DNA of 64,000 bases, from NCBI GenBank assembly GCA_024690665.1, contig JAILOU010000021.1:48369-112368 (forward strand). Direction: 5' to 3'. This stretch comes from Eubacterium sp. GTDB taxonomy: Bacteria > Bacillota > Clostridia > Lachnospirales > Lachnospiraceae. Below are positions 34,039 through 43,699 of this stretch, in pieces. The notes under the pieces were generated by a model that was not told where the DNA came from, searched no databases, and saw only the letters and a list, made by a program, of their open reading frames with translations. The stretch's first letter is position 1, and each line of letters starts with the position of its first letter. The translations under genes were made by a program, and so were the position numbers.

Positions 34039-35202
34039 ATGTTTAAGTATGCTTGTTTAAATCCAATCGCAGCAGTCGGCCTTGACGGCTTTGATGCTGC
34101 TTATGAAAAGACAGAAGACGTTAATGAGGCTCAGGCTATCCTTGTTCGTAGTGCAGCAATGCATGACATGGATCTGCCTGCAGGTCTTGAAGTTGTAGCA
34201 CGTGCCGGCGCAGGTGTTAACAATATTCCTTTAGATAAATGCGCAGAGCAGGGTGTTGTAGTATTCAACACACCGGGCGCTAATGCAAATGGAGTTAAGG
34301 AACTTGTTCTTACAGGTATGCTCCTTGCATCCCGTGGTATCGTAGATGGTATCAACTGGGTTACAGATAATAAAGAAGATGCTGACCTTGCCAAGAAAGC
34401 TGAAAAGCAGAAAAAACAGTATGCAGGTACTGAAATCCTTGGTAAGAAGCTTGGTGTAATCGGACTTGGAGCAATCGGTGTTCAGGTTGCAAACTCAGCA
34501 ATTAAGCTTGGTATGGAAGTTGTTGGATATGACCCATATCTGTCAGTTCCTGCAGCACTTCATCTGTCAGGAAAAGCTACAATTGTAAAGGATCCTGCAG
34601 AAATCTATAAAAACTGCGATTTCATTACAATTCACGTACCACTTATGGATGCAACAAGAGGTATGGTTAACGCAGAAGCAATTGCGTCTATGAAGGAAAA
34701 TGCAGTTGTTCTTAACTTCTCTCGTGATGCACTTGTAGAAGAAGAGGCAATTGTGAAAGCATTAAAGGATGGCAAGATTCGTCGTTATGTATGCGATTTC
34801 CCGAACACAACAACAGCAGGTCAGGAAGGCTGTATCGTACTGCCTCATCTTGGCGCGTCTACTGCAGAGTCAGAAGATAACTGCGCAATTATGGCGGTAA
34901 AAGAGATTCGTGATTACCTTGAAAATGGTAACATCACAAACTCTGTAAATTATCCAAACTGCAACCTTGGCGTATGCGCAAGCGAAGGAAGAATTGCGGT
35001 TCTTCATAAGAATGTTAAGGGAAGTATTGGAAAGTTCACTGCAGTATTCGGTGATGCTGATATCAATATCGCGAATATGTCGAATGCATCTAAGGGAGAT
35101 TATGCATATACATTATTAGATCTTGACAGCCCGGCAACACAGGAAGTGGCTGACAAACTTGCTGCAATTGAGACTGTATTTAAAGTACGTGTAATCAAGT
35201 AA
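34039..35202 (+). CDS. serA: D-3-phosphoglycerate dehydrogenase
   Basis: A 387-residue NAD+ enzyme, the first step of serine synthesis. Rossmann fold LGVIGLGAIGVQVANSAIKL; the active-site His is in VLPHLGASTAESE; Arg in NFSRDALVEE. The C-terminal part (about 315-387) is an ACT-like domain with HKNVKGSIGKFTAVFGDADI. AGAAAGGAAATACGAAAACA is its leader. Confidence 0.97.
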   Translation: MFKYACLNPIAAVGLDGFDAAYEKTEDVNEAQAILVRSAAMHDMDLPAGLEVVARAGAGVNNIPLDKCAEQGVVVFNTPGANANGVKELVLTGMLLASRGIVDGINWVTDNKEDADLAKKAEKQKKQYAGTEILGKKLGVIGLGAIGVQVANSAIKLGMEVVGYDPYLSVPAALHLSGKATIVKDPAEIYKNCDFITIHVPLMDATRGMVNAEAIASMKENAVVLNFSRDALVEEEAIVKALKDGKIRRYVCDFPNTTTAGQEGCIVLPHLGASTAESEDNCAIMAVKEIRDYLENGNITNSVNYPNCNLGVCASEGRIAVLHKNVKGSIGKFTAVFGDADINIANMSNASKGDYAYTLLDLDSPATQEVADKLAAIETVFKVRVIK

Positions 35203-35230
35203 TTACAGTGGGAATATAATAAAAATAGTG

Positions 35231-35260
35231 AGGAGGAGTGTTTTTTTGCACTCCTTCTTT
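35231..35260 (+). terminator. Weak terminator or hairpin after serA
   Basis: AGGAGTG pairs with CACTCCT around a T-run; tail TCTTTA is short. It may only partly separate serA from the DUF1015 gene. Confidence 0.4.
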
Positions 35261-35282
35261 ACAGTTATAGGAGGAGAAGACT

Positions 35283-36512
35283 ATGGCAGTAATAAAACCA
35301 TTTGCGGCAATCCGGCCAAATGTAAAAGAAGCCGATCAGATTGCTGCATTACCATATGATGTATATAACAGGGAAGAAGCAAAGGAAGTCGTAAGTGGTC
35401 ATCCGCTTTCCTTTTTGAATATTGACCGTCCTGAGACGCAATTTGCTGATGAGCAGGATATGTATGCGGATGAAGTATATCAAAAAGCGCATGATTTGTT
35501 TTGGGACATGGTACAACAGGGGCATTATGTAAAGGATGAAAAGCCTTGCTATTATCTGTATGAACTGACAATGGACGGACGTTCACAGACAGGACTGGTG
35601 GCATGTGCGTCAATTGATGATTATCAAAATGCGGTCATCAAAAAGCATGAGAATACCAGAGCGGAAAAAGAAAAGGACAGAATTCGTCACGTTGATACCG
35701 TAGGAGCCCAGACAGGACCAATCTTTTTGGCTTATCGCGGAGTTGATGAGGTAAACCGGGTGGTTGATAAAACCAAGAAGTGTGCACCGGTCAATGACTT
35801 TACAAGTGAAGATGGCATTCGTCACAGAGTTTGGGTGATTGATGATGCGGCTGATCTTGAGATGATTGAGCAGGCATTTTCCGGTATATCACAAATCTAT
35901 ATTGCGGACGGACATCACAGATGTGCATCGGCAGTTAAGGTTGGACTTAAAAGACGTGAAGAAAATCCGGGATATACGGGCAAGGAACCATTTAACTACT
36001 TCCTGTCGGTACTGTTTCCGGACCAGGAACTTATGATTATGGATTATAATCGTGTCGTTAAGGATTTAAATGGACTTAGTGCTAAGGCATACCTGGAACA
36101 GGTTGAAAAATTATTCCGGGTTACACCGATGGAAAAAGCGAAGCCACAAAGCAAGGGACATGTATCTATGTATCTGGAAGGAAAGTGGTATGACCTTGTG
36201 CTTCCGGAATCAAAAGCAGATGAGAATCCGGTTGAAGCAATGGATGTATCAAAACTTCAAAAACTTCTCCTGGAGCCGGTTCTTGGAATCGGGGATCCAA
36301 AGACCGATGCGCGTATCGATTTTGTTGGTGGTATTCGTGGTCTTGAGGAACTTGAAAGAAGATGCAAGACGGATTGTAAGGTGGCATTTGCCATGTATCC
36401 GACGGCTATTTCGGAATTGTTTGCGGTAGCAGATGCGTCGCTTCTTATGCCGCCTAAGTCTACCTGGTTTGAGCCAAAGCTTAGAAGCGGGCTGTTTATT
36501 CATGAGATTTAA
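35283..36512 (+). CDS. DUF1015 family protein
   Basis: A 409-residue soluble protein. MAVIKPFAAIRPNVKEADQI, ALPYDVYNREEAKE, IYIADGHHRCASAVKVGL and NYFLSVLFPDQELMIMDYNR are the conserved blocks of the family (PF06245-type, as I recall). GHHR resembles ParB-like nuclease CTP-binding motifs. The family regularly follows serC-serA in Clostridia and is thought to be linked to serine metabolism, with SerK-like ATP/ADP-dependent serine kinases as relatives; that activity is inference here. Confidence 0.85.
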   Translation: MAVIKPFAAIRPNVKEADQIAALPYDVYNREEAKEVVSGHPLSFLNIDRPETQFADEQDMYADEVYQKAHDLFWDMVQQGHYVKDEKPCYYLYELTMDGRSQTGLVACASIDDYQNAVIKKHENTRAEKEKDRIRHVDTVGAQTGPIFLAYRGVDEVNRVVDKTKKCAPVNDFTSEDGIRHRVWVIDDAADLEMIEQAFSGISQIYIADGHHRCASAVKVGLKRREENPGYTGKEPFNYFLSVLFPDQELMIMDYNRVVKDLNGLSAKAYLEQVEKLFRVTPMEKAKPQSKGHVSMYLEGKWYDLVLPESKADENPVEAMDVSKLQKLLLEPVLGIGDPKTDARIDFVGGIRGLEELERRCKTDCKVAFAMYPTAISELFAVADASLLMPPKSTWFEPKLRSGLFIHEI

Positions 36513-36543
36513 GCGATTTAAGCGTTAATGGAAAGGAACAATT

Positions 36544-37449
36544 ATGTGGAATATGTTTTTGTCCTCAGAATTGAGTGAAGCCATTGATACAGACGAACTG
36601 GCTGAGAGCGTTGATCTTAGTAAGTTTGGCTGGTCGAGTATTCAAAATTGGTTTGCTGAGAATTCGCAGGGGATTGTGAATCTGATTGTGAAAATTATCA
36701 TTGCGATTATTGTGATTTTAATTGCAATCAGAGTGATTCGATTTGTGCGAAAATTGATTCGAAAGGCAATGGAAAAAGCGGGATTTGAAAAAGGCGTTGT
36801 GCAGTTTTTGGATTCCACGATTAAAATTGTTTTGTATATTATCTTATTTTTGGCAGTTATCAACCAGTTTGGAGTGCAGACAACGTCAATCGTGGCAATC
36901 CTTGGCAGTGCCGGCCTGACAATTGGTCTGGCGTTGCAAGGCTCATTATCCAACTTCGCAGGTGGTGTGCTGATACTGGTGTTAAAACCATTTAAAGTTG
37001 GAGATTATATTGTAGAAGATACGCATAAGAATGAAGGTGTGGTAAAGGAAATTACCATCTTCTATACGAAACTGACAACAGTCGATCACAGAACCGTGGT
37101 CATTCCAAATGGTACCCTGGCGAACACCTCTCTTACGAATGTGACGCACCAGGATGAAAGACAACTCGACCTTGAAGTCGGAATCTCCTATGATGCCGAT
37201 CTTCGAAAGGCAAAAGAGATTATCCGGTCAGTTGCAGAAGGTATTGAGGGTCGCGTGGCAGATAAGGATGTGACCATCTTTGTAAAAGAACTGGCAGCTT
37301 CGAGTGTCAATATCGGTGTACGTGTATGGATACCGGCAGATGATTACTGGACACTCAGATGGCAGCTGCTGGAAGATATTAAGCTTGCACTTGATGATAA
37401 TGGCATTGAAATTCCATATCAGCAGGTGGATGTAAAAATAAAAAAATAA
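36544..37449 (+). CDS. mscS: Small-conductance mechanosensitive channel (MscS family)
   Basis: A 301-residue membrane protein. Three helices lie within residues 35-140; the pore helix TM3 has LGSAGLTIGLALQGSLSN with the Gly/Ala packing pattern. FAGGVLILVLKPFKVGDYIV leads to the cytosolic vestibule beta domain (VVIPNGTLANTSLTNVTHQD). It releases solutes upon hypo-osmotic shock. AAAGGAACAATT is its leader. Closely follows the DUF1015 gene (31 bases). Confidence 0.94.
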   Translation: MWNMFLSSELSEAIDTDELAESVDLSKFGWSSIQNWFAENSQGIVNLIVKIIIAIIVILIAIRVIRFVRKLIRKAMEKAGFEKGVVQFLDSTIKIVLYIILFLAVINQFGVQTTSIVAILGSAGLTIGLALQGSLSNFAGGVLILVLKPFKVGDYIVEDTHKNEGVVKEITIFYTKLTTVDHRTVVIPNGTLANTSLTNVTHQDERQLDLEVGISYDADLRKAKEIIRSVAEGIEGRVADKDVTIFVKELAASSVNIGVRVWIPADDYWTLRWQLLEDIKLALDDNGIEIPYQQVDVKIKK

Positions 37450-37456
37450 AAGTTTC

Positions 37457-37485
37457 TTGTTAGGCGAAAAAGAAATTGCTATAAT
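37457..37485 (+). promoter_or_regulatory. cysD promoter
   Basis: TTGTTA (37457-37462), 17-bp spacer, TATAAT (37480-37485), 37 bases before the cysD ATG. No operator palindrome was noticed. Confidence 0.85.
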
Positions 37486-37521
37486 AAGAAACATTAGTGG
37501 GATGAAAGAAAGGACTAAAAC

Positions 37522-38424
37522 ATGAGTAATATGAGTCATTTGGACAAGCTTGAAGCGGAAGCTGTCTATATCATGAGAGAAGTTGCGGCAAAGTGTGAGA
37601 AACCGGTTATGCTTTATTCAATCGGTAAAGATTCTTCTGTTATGCTGCATTTGGCAATGAAAGCGTTTTATCCGGAGAAACCACCATTTCCGTTTTTGCA
37701 TGTAAATACAACATGGAAGTTTAGGGAAATGATTGAATTTCGTGATAAAACAGCTGAGAAACTGGGAATCGAGATGCTGGAGTATATCAATCAGGACGGT
37801 GTTGAGCAGGGAATCAATCCGTTTGATCACGGAAGTGCATATACCGATATTATGAAGACGCAGGCTTTAAAGCAGGCGCTTTCGAAGTATGGGTTCACCG
37901 CTGCATTTGGCGGTGGTCGTCGAGACGAAGAAAAGTCAAGAGCGAAAGAGCGTATCTTCTCGTTTAGAAATGCAGAGCAGGCATGGGATCCAAAGAACCA
38001 AAGACCTGAGATGTGGGAATTATTTAATACTGACATTCAGCAAGGTGAGAGTGTGCGAGTATTCCCAATTTCTAACTGGACAGAGAAAGATATCTGGCAA
38101 TACATTAAACAGGAAAATATTGATATCGTACCGCTTTACTTTGCGGCTGAAAGACCGGTTGTGGAGCGAAATGGCAATCTGATTATGGTAGATGATGACA
38201 GAATGCGTTTGCTTGACGGTGAAGAGCCTGAGATGAAGATGGTAAGATTCAGAACGCTGGGTTGTTATCCACTGACCGGTGCGGTTGAATCAACAGCTGA
38301 TACAATCGATGAAGTCATTGCAGAAACACTTTCGGCTGTAGAGTCAGAAAGAACAAGCCGTGTTATTGATTCAGACGGCGGAGCAGCAAGTATGGAAAAG
38401 AGAAAGCGGGAAGGATATTTTTAA
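37522..38424 (+). CDS. cysD: Sulfate adenylyltransferase subunit 2
   Basis: A 300-residue PP-loop protein. [20 protein letters not shown] binds [23 protein letters not shown] and [17 protein letters not shown] are family signatures. With CysN it makes adenosine 5'-phosphosulfate from ATP and sulfate. The APS is phosphorylated by the CysC domain encoded next door, one base after its stop codon. No sulfate permease, CysH or sulfite reductase genes are adjacent. Confidence 0.97.
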   Translation: MSNMSHLDKLEAEAVYIMREVAAKCEKPVMLYSIGKDSSVMLHLAMKAFYPEKPPFPFLHVNTTWKFREMIEFRDKTAEKLGIEMLEYINQDGVEQGINPFDHGSAYTDIMKTQALKQALSKYGFTAAFGGGRRDEEKSRAKERIFSFRNAEQAWDPKNQRPEMWELFNTDIQQGESVRVFPISNWTEKDIWQYIKQENIDIVPLYFAAERPVVERNGNLIMVDDDRMRLLDGEEPEMKMVRFRTLGCYPLTGAVESTADTIDEVIAETLSAVESERTSRVIDSDGGAASMEKRKREGYF

Positions 38425-38425
38425 T

Positions 38426-40258
38426 ATGAATGGATTACTAAGATTTATTACCTGCGGTAGTGTTGACGATGGAAAGTCCACCTTAATCGGACATATGTTA
38501 TATGATGCAAAACTGATTTTTGCAGATCAAAAAGAAGCGCTTGAACTTGACTCTAAGGTTGGCTCAAGAGGAGGTAAGATTGACTATTCTCTTCTTCTTG
38601 ACGGACTTGAGGCTGAACGAGAGCAGGGTATCACCATTGACGTTGCATACCGCTACTTTACAACAGATAATCGAAGCTTTATTGTTGCCGATACACCGGG
38701 ACATGAAGAATATACAAGAAACATGGCAGTTGGAGCATCTTATGCGGAGCTGGCAGTTATTTTGGTAGATGCGTCTCAGGGCGTTCTTGTGCAGACAAGA
38801 CGTCATGCAAGAATCTGCTCATTAGTTGGAATCAGACATTTTGTATTTGCGGTTAATAAGATGGATCTTGTTAACTTCAGTCGTGAGACCTTTAAGAAGA
38901 TTGAAAAGCAGATTAAGATGCTCATGTCAGAGTTTGACTATGAGTCACTGCAGATTATTCCGGTTTCTGCAACAGAAGGTGATAATGTTACGAAGAATGG
39001 AGCATCTATGCCTTGGTATAACGGCGAGTCGCTTCTTACCTATCTGGAAAATGTAGATGTGTCAGAAGAAGACAGTGAAGCCGGATTTACCATGAATATT
39101 CAGCGTGTATGTCGTCCGGATCATACCTTTAGAGGATTCCAGGGACAGATTGCAAGCGGAAGCATCAGCGTCGGTGATGAGATTGTAGTAGAGCCATCCG
39201 GAGAAAAGGCACATGTAAAATCCATTTACAATGTCGATCAGAAGGTGGAGACATTGGATAAGGGGCATGCTGCAACAATCCAGCTGGATAAGGAAATTGA
39301 CGTATCAAGAGGATGCGTATTGAAAAAAGATGCACAGGTGCATGTTGCGAATATGTTTACTGCATCACTTCTTTGGATGGATGATACGCCGCTTGTTGAA
39401 GGTAAGAATTATAACCTGATGATTGGAACACAGGAAATTCCTGCAACCGTCATGAAAATTAAATGCAAGATCGATGTTAACAGCGGTGATGAAGTGGCAT
39501 CTAAGACCATTTACAAAAATGAAATTGCACGCTGTGATATTGCAATTTCCAACAAGATTGCATTTGCTGAATTTGCACTGAACAAAAAACTTGGTGCGCT
39601 GATTATGATTGATCGTATCACCAACATGACTTGTGCGGCAGGTGTAGTAGAGCATTCTCTTAATAGAGGTGAGAACCTGACCTGGCATGGCATGGATATT
39701 ACACGTTCTTTCCGTGAAAATCATATGGATCAAAAAGCGTTTACGCTGTGGTTTACAGGTCTTTCCGGTTCCGGTAAGTCAACTCTTGCCAATGAGGTCG
39801 AGAAGAGACTTTCAACCATGGGCAAGTATACGATGCTGCTTGATGGTGATAACATTCGAATGGGACTGAATAAGAACCTTGGATTTAAGCAGGAAGACAG
39901 GATTGAGAATATCCGTCGTATTGCTGAAGTATCAAAACTTATGAATGATGCGGGACTTATTGTGCTTACCAGCTTTATTTCTCCATATGTGGCCGATCGT
40001 AGAAATGCGAGAGAAATCATTGGGGACAGCTTTGTAGAAATCTATGTAAGCACACCGATTGAAGAATGCGAGAAAAGAGATGTGAAGGGGCTTTATGCTT
40101 CTGCGCGTGCCGGTAAGATTTCAAACTTTACGGGTGTTAGCAGTCCATATGAAGTACCGGAGCATCCGGATATCGAAATTGATACAAGTAAGCATAGCGT
40201 TGACGAATGTGCAGACCTTGTTGTGGAACAGCTTCTTGCCATCATAAATAATAACTAA
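38426..40258 (+). CDS. cysNC: Bifunctional sulfate adenylyltransferase subunit 1/APS kinase
   Basis: 610 residues from ATG at 38426. CysN GTPase (about 1-430): ITCGSVDDGKSTLIGHMLYD, DTPGHEEYTRNM, NKMDLV. CysC kinase (about 435-610): WFTGLSGSGKSTLANEVEKR, LDGDNIRMGLNKNLGF and SFISPYVADRRNAREI. Together with CysD it yields PAPS. The CysN-CysC fusion next to CysD is the NodP-NodQ arrangement. PAPS serves either reductive assimilation or sulfotransferases; a sulfotransferase-like gene lies at 684. Confidence 0.97.
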   Translation: MNGLLRFITCGSVDDGKSTLIGHMLYDAKLIFADQKEALELDSKVGSRGGKIDYSLLLDGLEAEREQGITIDVAYRYFTTDNRSFIVADTPGHEEYTRNMAVGASYAELAVILVDASQGVLVQTRRHARICSLVGIRHFVFAVNKMDLVNFSRETFKKIEKQIKMLMSEFDYESLQIIPVSATEGDNVTKNGASMPWYNGESLLTYLENVDVSEEDSEAGFTMNIQRVCRPDHTFRGFQGQIASGSISVGDEIVVEPSGEKAHVKSIYNVDQKVETLDKGHAATIQLDKEIDVSRGCVLKKDAQVHVANMFTASLLWMDDTPLVEGKNYNLMIGTQEIPATVMKIKCKIDVNSGDEVASKTIYKNEIARCDIAISNKIAFAEFALNKKLGALIMIDRITNMTCAAGVVEHSLNRGENLTWHGMDITRSFRENHMDQKAFTLWFTGLSGSGKSTLANEVEKRLSTMGKYTMLLDGDNIRMGLNKNLGFKQEDRIENIRRIAEVSKLMNDAGLIVLTSFISPYVADRRNAREIIGDSFVEIYVSTPIEECEKRDVKGLYASARAGKISNFTGVSSPYEVPEHPDIEIDTSKHSVDECADLVVEQLLAIINNN

Positions 40259-40415
40259 TTGGCCTTCCATAAGTAACAATATAGATGCTTATGACTTGGG
40301 TATAACCTATTACTTTGTTGAATCGTTGTTTTCTCTGTGTTAAATTAGATTACATCATATGGTGTTTGTTACAACTAGCATCATATATTATGGTTATGTA
40401 GGAGGAATTGCTAAG

Positions 40416-40622
40416 ATGCAGCAAGGTACAGTAAAGTGGTTTAACGCAAAGAAAGGTTATGGATTTATTACAGATGAGTCAGGCGAAGAAGTATTCGTAC
40501 ATTTTTCAGCATTGAATATGGATGGATATAAAGAGCTGAAAGATGGTGAGACTGTAGAGTTTGAAGTGATTAATGGCGAAAAAGGACCACAGGCGGCGAA
40601 TGTTTCACGCGTTACGGGCTAA
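40416..40622 (+). CDS. cspA: Cold-shock protein
   Basis: 68 residues from ATG at 40416, after AGGAGGAATTGCTAAG. Single OB-fold: [14 protein letters not shown] holds RNP1, [14 protein letters not shown]2. It binds single-stranded RNA and DNA and helps translation at low temperature. The 157-base gap upstream forms a long 5' leader, as usual for csp mRNAs; no clear structure was worked out there. Confidence 0.96.
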   Translation: MQQGTVKWFNAKKGYGFITDESGEEVFVHFSALNMDGYKELKDGETVEFEVINGEKGPQAANVSRVTG

Positions 40623-40643
40623 TAGATTAGAAACTAGATTAAA

Positions 40644-40677
40644 CTGTCGTACCAATTTATGGTACGGCAGTTTTTTT
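40644..40677 (+). terminator. Intrinsic terminator after csp
   Basis: CTGTCGTACC (40644-40653) pairs with GGTACGGCAG (40661-40670), tail TTTTTTT. Confidence 0.92.
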
Positions 40678-40762
40678 ATACTACTAATTGAGTGTAGATG
40701 TGGCTAAGATATGCTATAATTAGAGAGATTGTGAACAGATATTATAAGGAGAATACTATTAT

Positions 40763-43684
40763 ATGACAAAACAGGTTAGGGGATATGAACTTATAAAGAA
40801 AGAATATTTAGCAGATTTGAAGGCGGATGGTTATCTGTTTCGCCATGAGAAGACGAAGGCCAGAATCTGTATTATATCCAATGATGATGATAACAAGGTT
40901 TTTACGATTGGTTTTCGTACGCCGCCAACTGACGAAACCGGTGTTCCACACATTATGGAGCATTCTGTTTTATGTGGTTCAAAAAAATATCCGTTAAAGG
41001 ATCCGTTTATTGAACTTGTGAAGGGATCTTTGAATACGTTTTTAAATGCCATGACATATTCGGATAAGACAATCTATCCGATTGCAAGCTATAACGATCA
41101 GGATTTTCAAAATCTTATGGATGTCTATCTAAACGCGGTGTTTTATCCAAATGTACTGCAGGACAAGAGATTGTTTCAGCAGGAGGGATGGCACTATGAA
41201 CTTGATGAGAAGAAGAATCTGTTTGTCAATGGAGTAGTATATAACGAGATGAAAGGGGCGTATTCTTCGCCGGATGAAATTCTGAATAAACAGATTTACG
41301 CATCGTTGTTCCCGGATACTACATATTCAAAAGATTCCGGTGGAGATCCGGAGCATATCCCGGAACTTACTTACGAAGATTATCTTTCCTTTTATCATAG
41401 ATATTATCATCCGAGCAATTCTTATATCTACCTATATGGGGATATGGATATTGAGGAGAAATTAACCTGGCTGGATCAGGAATATCTATCAAAATTTGAT
41501 TATCTTAAGGTGGATTCTGAGATTGAGACGCAAAAGCCGTTTGATGAAGTGGTTACAGCGGAGGTTTCATTTGGAATATCGGACGAGGAAGAAGAAGAAG
41601 AGAAGAATTATCTGTCTTTCAACGCTGTTGTTGGTGACAGTTTAGATCCGAATCTTTACATTGCTTTTAATATCTTAAGATATGTTCTGGTATCTGCACC
41701 GGGCGCACCGCTTAAGAAAGCTTTGTTAGAGGCGGGGATTGGAAAGTCTATCTTAGGTTCTTATGATAGCGGGATTAAACAGCCGGTATTTTCCATCGTG
41801 GCATCTAATGCAAAACTTTCCAATCGTGATGAGTTCTTACGCATCCTGCATGATGTGCTGACGCAGCAGGTCAAGGAAGGAATCAATAAAAAGGCGCTTC
41901 GGGCAGCAATTGATGCAGATGAATTTCGGTATCGTGAAGCAGATTATTTTACTTATCCGAAAGGACTTATCTGGGGCATTGAAACATTTGACAGTTGGTT
42001 ATACGATGATGATGCGCCGTTTGTTCATTTTCATGCAACCGAGGTCTATGAGTATTTGAGAAATCAGATTGAAGAAGGATACTTTGAGAATCTGATTCAG
42101 ACCTATCTGCTGGATAACAAGCATGCCTGCATCGTGACCGGAAAAGCGCAAAAGAAATATGACGAGAAGCGTGAGCAAAAGCAGGCGCAGAAGATGAAAA
42201 AACTTCAAGAGTCGCTGAGCGAGGAGCAGCTTAAGGCTATTGAAAAAGAGACTGAGCAGTTAAAGAAATTCCAGGAGACACCGGATGATCCAAGACTGCA
42301 AGAGAAGATTCCGCTTCTTCGAAGAGAAGATTTGAAACGCGAAGTGGAACCATATAAAAATGAAATTCAAAAGCTTAAGAATACAACACTTTTGTATCAT
42401 GATTACGAGACGAGAGGCATTACGTATTTTAAGTATGTCTTTGATGTGAGTGATGTGTCTGAGGAGACGATGTCATATCTGGCTCTTTTGGAGAGCATCA
42501 TCGGGATGGTTGATACTGAGCATTACACCTACGATGATCTGGCAAATGAAATGAATCTTCGTATGGGAGGTTCTTCTGCCGTGTTGCAGGTGTATTCGCA
42601 GTTTGATGAGGATGATAAGTATCATGTGAAGTTTGAAGTTGGCATGAAGTGTCTGTCTGAGAAATTTGCAGTGGCCAATGAGCTGCTTGAGGAAATGCTT
42701 TTGACATCACATCTGGAGGATGAGAAGCGTTTAAGACAGATTATTATGAATAAGAGAACTTCCATGCAAGGTTCGATTGGACGCGCCGGAAACTCGGCGG
42801 CTTCGATTCGTATCGGTTCCTATGTCAGTGAAGAGGGAGCTCTTAGAGAACATGTGACGGGAATCTCGTTCTATCATTTTGTGGAAGATATTGAAATGCA
42901 TTTTGAGGAGAAGGTGGAGGAAGTAAAAGCCGGACTTCGACATGCGTTAAACCAGATTTTACTTGCAGATGCGATTGTCAGTGTGACCTGTGACAAGTCG
43001 TTTGTGCCGGAACTTTCCGAGGCAGCAGAGGATTTCCTTGCGCGTAAGGCGGATGGTATTACAGAGCAAAAAGAACAGGTATCGCGGCATCTGTTAAAGA
43101 ACGTTAAGAGCGAGGGCTTTAAGATGGCTTCGCAGATTCAATTTGTCGGACAAGGCGGTAATTTTAAGGAAGCCGGATTTGAACAAAATGGTTATCTTGA
43201 CATCTTGAAAAATATCTTGAATTATGATTATCTGTGGAATGAGGTGCGAGTGCTCGGAGGAGCTTATGGCTGCAGTTGTAACTTTATGAGAAATGGAAAG
43301 ACAGTCTTTACTTCTTACCGCGATCCGAAACTGAATGAAACACTTAAGGTATATCAAAAGGCAGCAGACTTCGTTCGTAATTTTGATGCTTCAGAACGTG
43401 ATATGACGAAGTATATTATCGGAGCTGTCGGAGAGAAGGATACGCCGTTGACTCCAATGATGAAGGGAGAGCGTTCACTGTCTTCTTATCTGACACATCT
43501 TACTACAGAGCAATTACAAAAGGAAAGAGATGAACTATTAAGCGCACAGCCGGAAGATATCCGAAGACAGGCTCCTTTGGTGGAAGCTGTTATGAAACAG
43601 GGATATATCTGTGCGATTGGAAATGAACAAAAGATATCACAAGAACAAGGATTGTTCGAAAAGTCAGAGCACTTGTTCCACTAA
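40763..43684 (+). CDS. M16C zinc metallopeptidase (presequence protease/insulinase family)
   Basis: A 973-residue protein in two M16 halves. The N-terminal half has the inverted zinc motif HIMEH (His63, Glu66, His67) in VPHIMEHSVLCGSKKYPLKD and the distal Glu in VVYNEMKGAYSSPDEILNKQ. A central charged linker is predicted coiled (about 470-530). The second half is the inactive partner. No signal peptide: it degrades cytosolic peptides. TATAAT at 40715-40720 and AAGGAGAATACTATT precede the ATG. Length and order fit the M16C/PreP type. Confidence 0.95.
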   Translation: MTKQVRGYELIKKEYLADLKADGYLFRHEKTKARICIISNDDDNKVFTIGFRTPPTDETGVPHIMEHSVLCGSKKYPLKDPFIELVKGSLNTFLNAMTYSDKTIYPIASYNDQDFQNLMDVYLNAVFYPNVLQDKRLFQQEGWHYELDEKKNLFVNGVVYNEMKGAYSSPDEILNKQIYASLFPDTTYSKDSGGDPEHIPELTYEDYLSFYHRYYHPSNSYIYLYGDMDIEEKLTWLDQEYLSKFDYLKVDSEIETQKPFDEVVTAEVSFGISDEEEEEEKNYLSFNAVVGDSLDPNLYIAFNILRYVLVSAPGAPLKKALLEAGIGKSILGSYDSGIKQPVFSIVASNAKLSNRDEFLRILHDVLTQQVKEGINKKALRAAIDADEFRYREADYFTYPKGLIWGIETFDSWLYDDDAPFVHFHATEVYEYLRNQIEEGYFENLIQTYLLDNKHACIVTGKAQKKYDEKREQKQAQKMKKLQESLSEEQLKAIEKETEQLKKFQETPDDPRLQEKIPLLRREDLKREVEPYKNEIQKLKNTTLLYHDYETRGITYFKYVFDVSDVSEETMSYLALLESIIGMVDTEHYTYDDLANEMNLRMGGSSAVLQVYSQFDEDDKYHVKFEVGMKCLSEKFAVANELLEEMLLTSHLEDEKRLRQIIMNKRTSMQGSIGRAGNSAASIRIGSYVSEEGALREHVTGISFYHFVEDIEMHFEEKVEEVKAGLRHALNQILLADAIVSVTCDKSFVPELSEAAEDFLARKADGITEQKEQVSRHLLKNVKSEGFKMASQIQFVGQGGNFKEAGFEQNGYLDILKNILNYDYLWNEVRVLGGAYGCSCNFMRNGKTVFTSYRDPKLNETLKVYQKAADFVRNFDASERDMTKYIIGAVGEKDTPLTPMMKGERSLSSYLTHLTTEQLQKERDELLSAQPEDIRRQAPLVEAVMKQGYICAIGNEQKISQEQGLFEKSEHLFH

Positions 43685-43699
43685 GGAAGGAAGAGTCGA

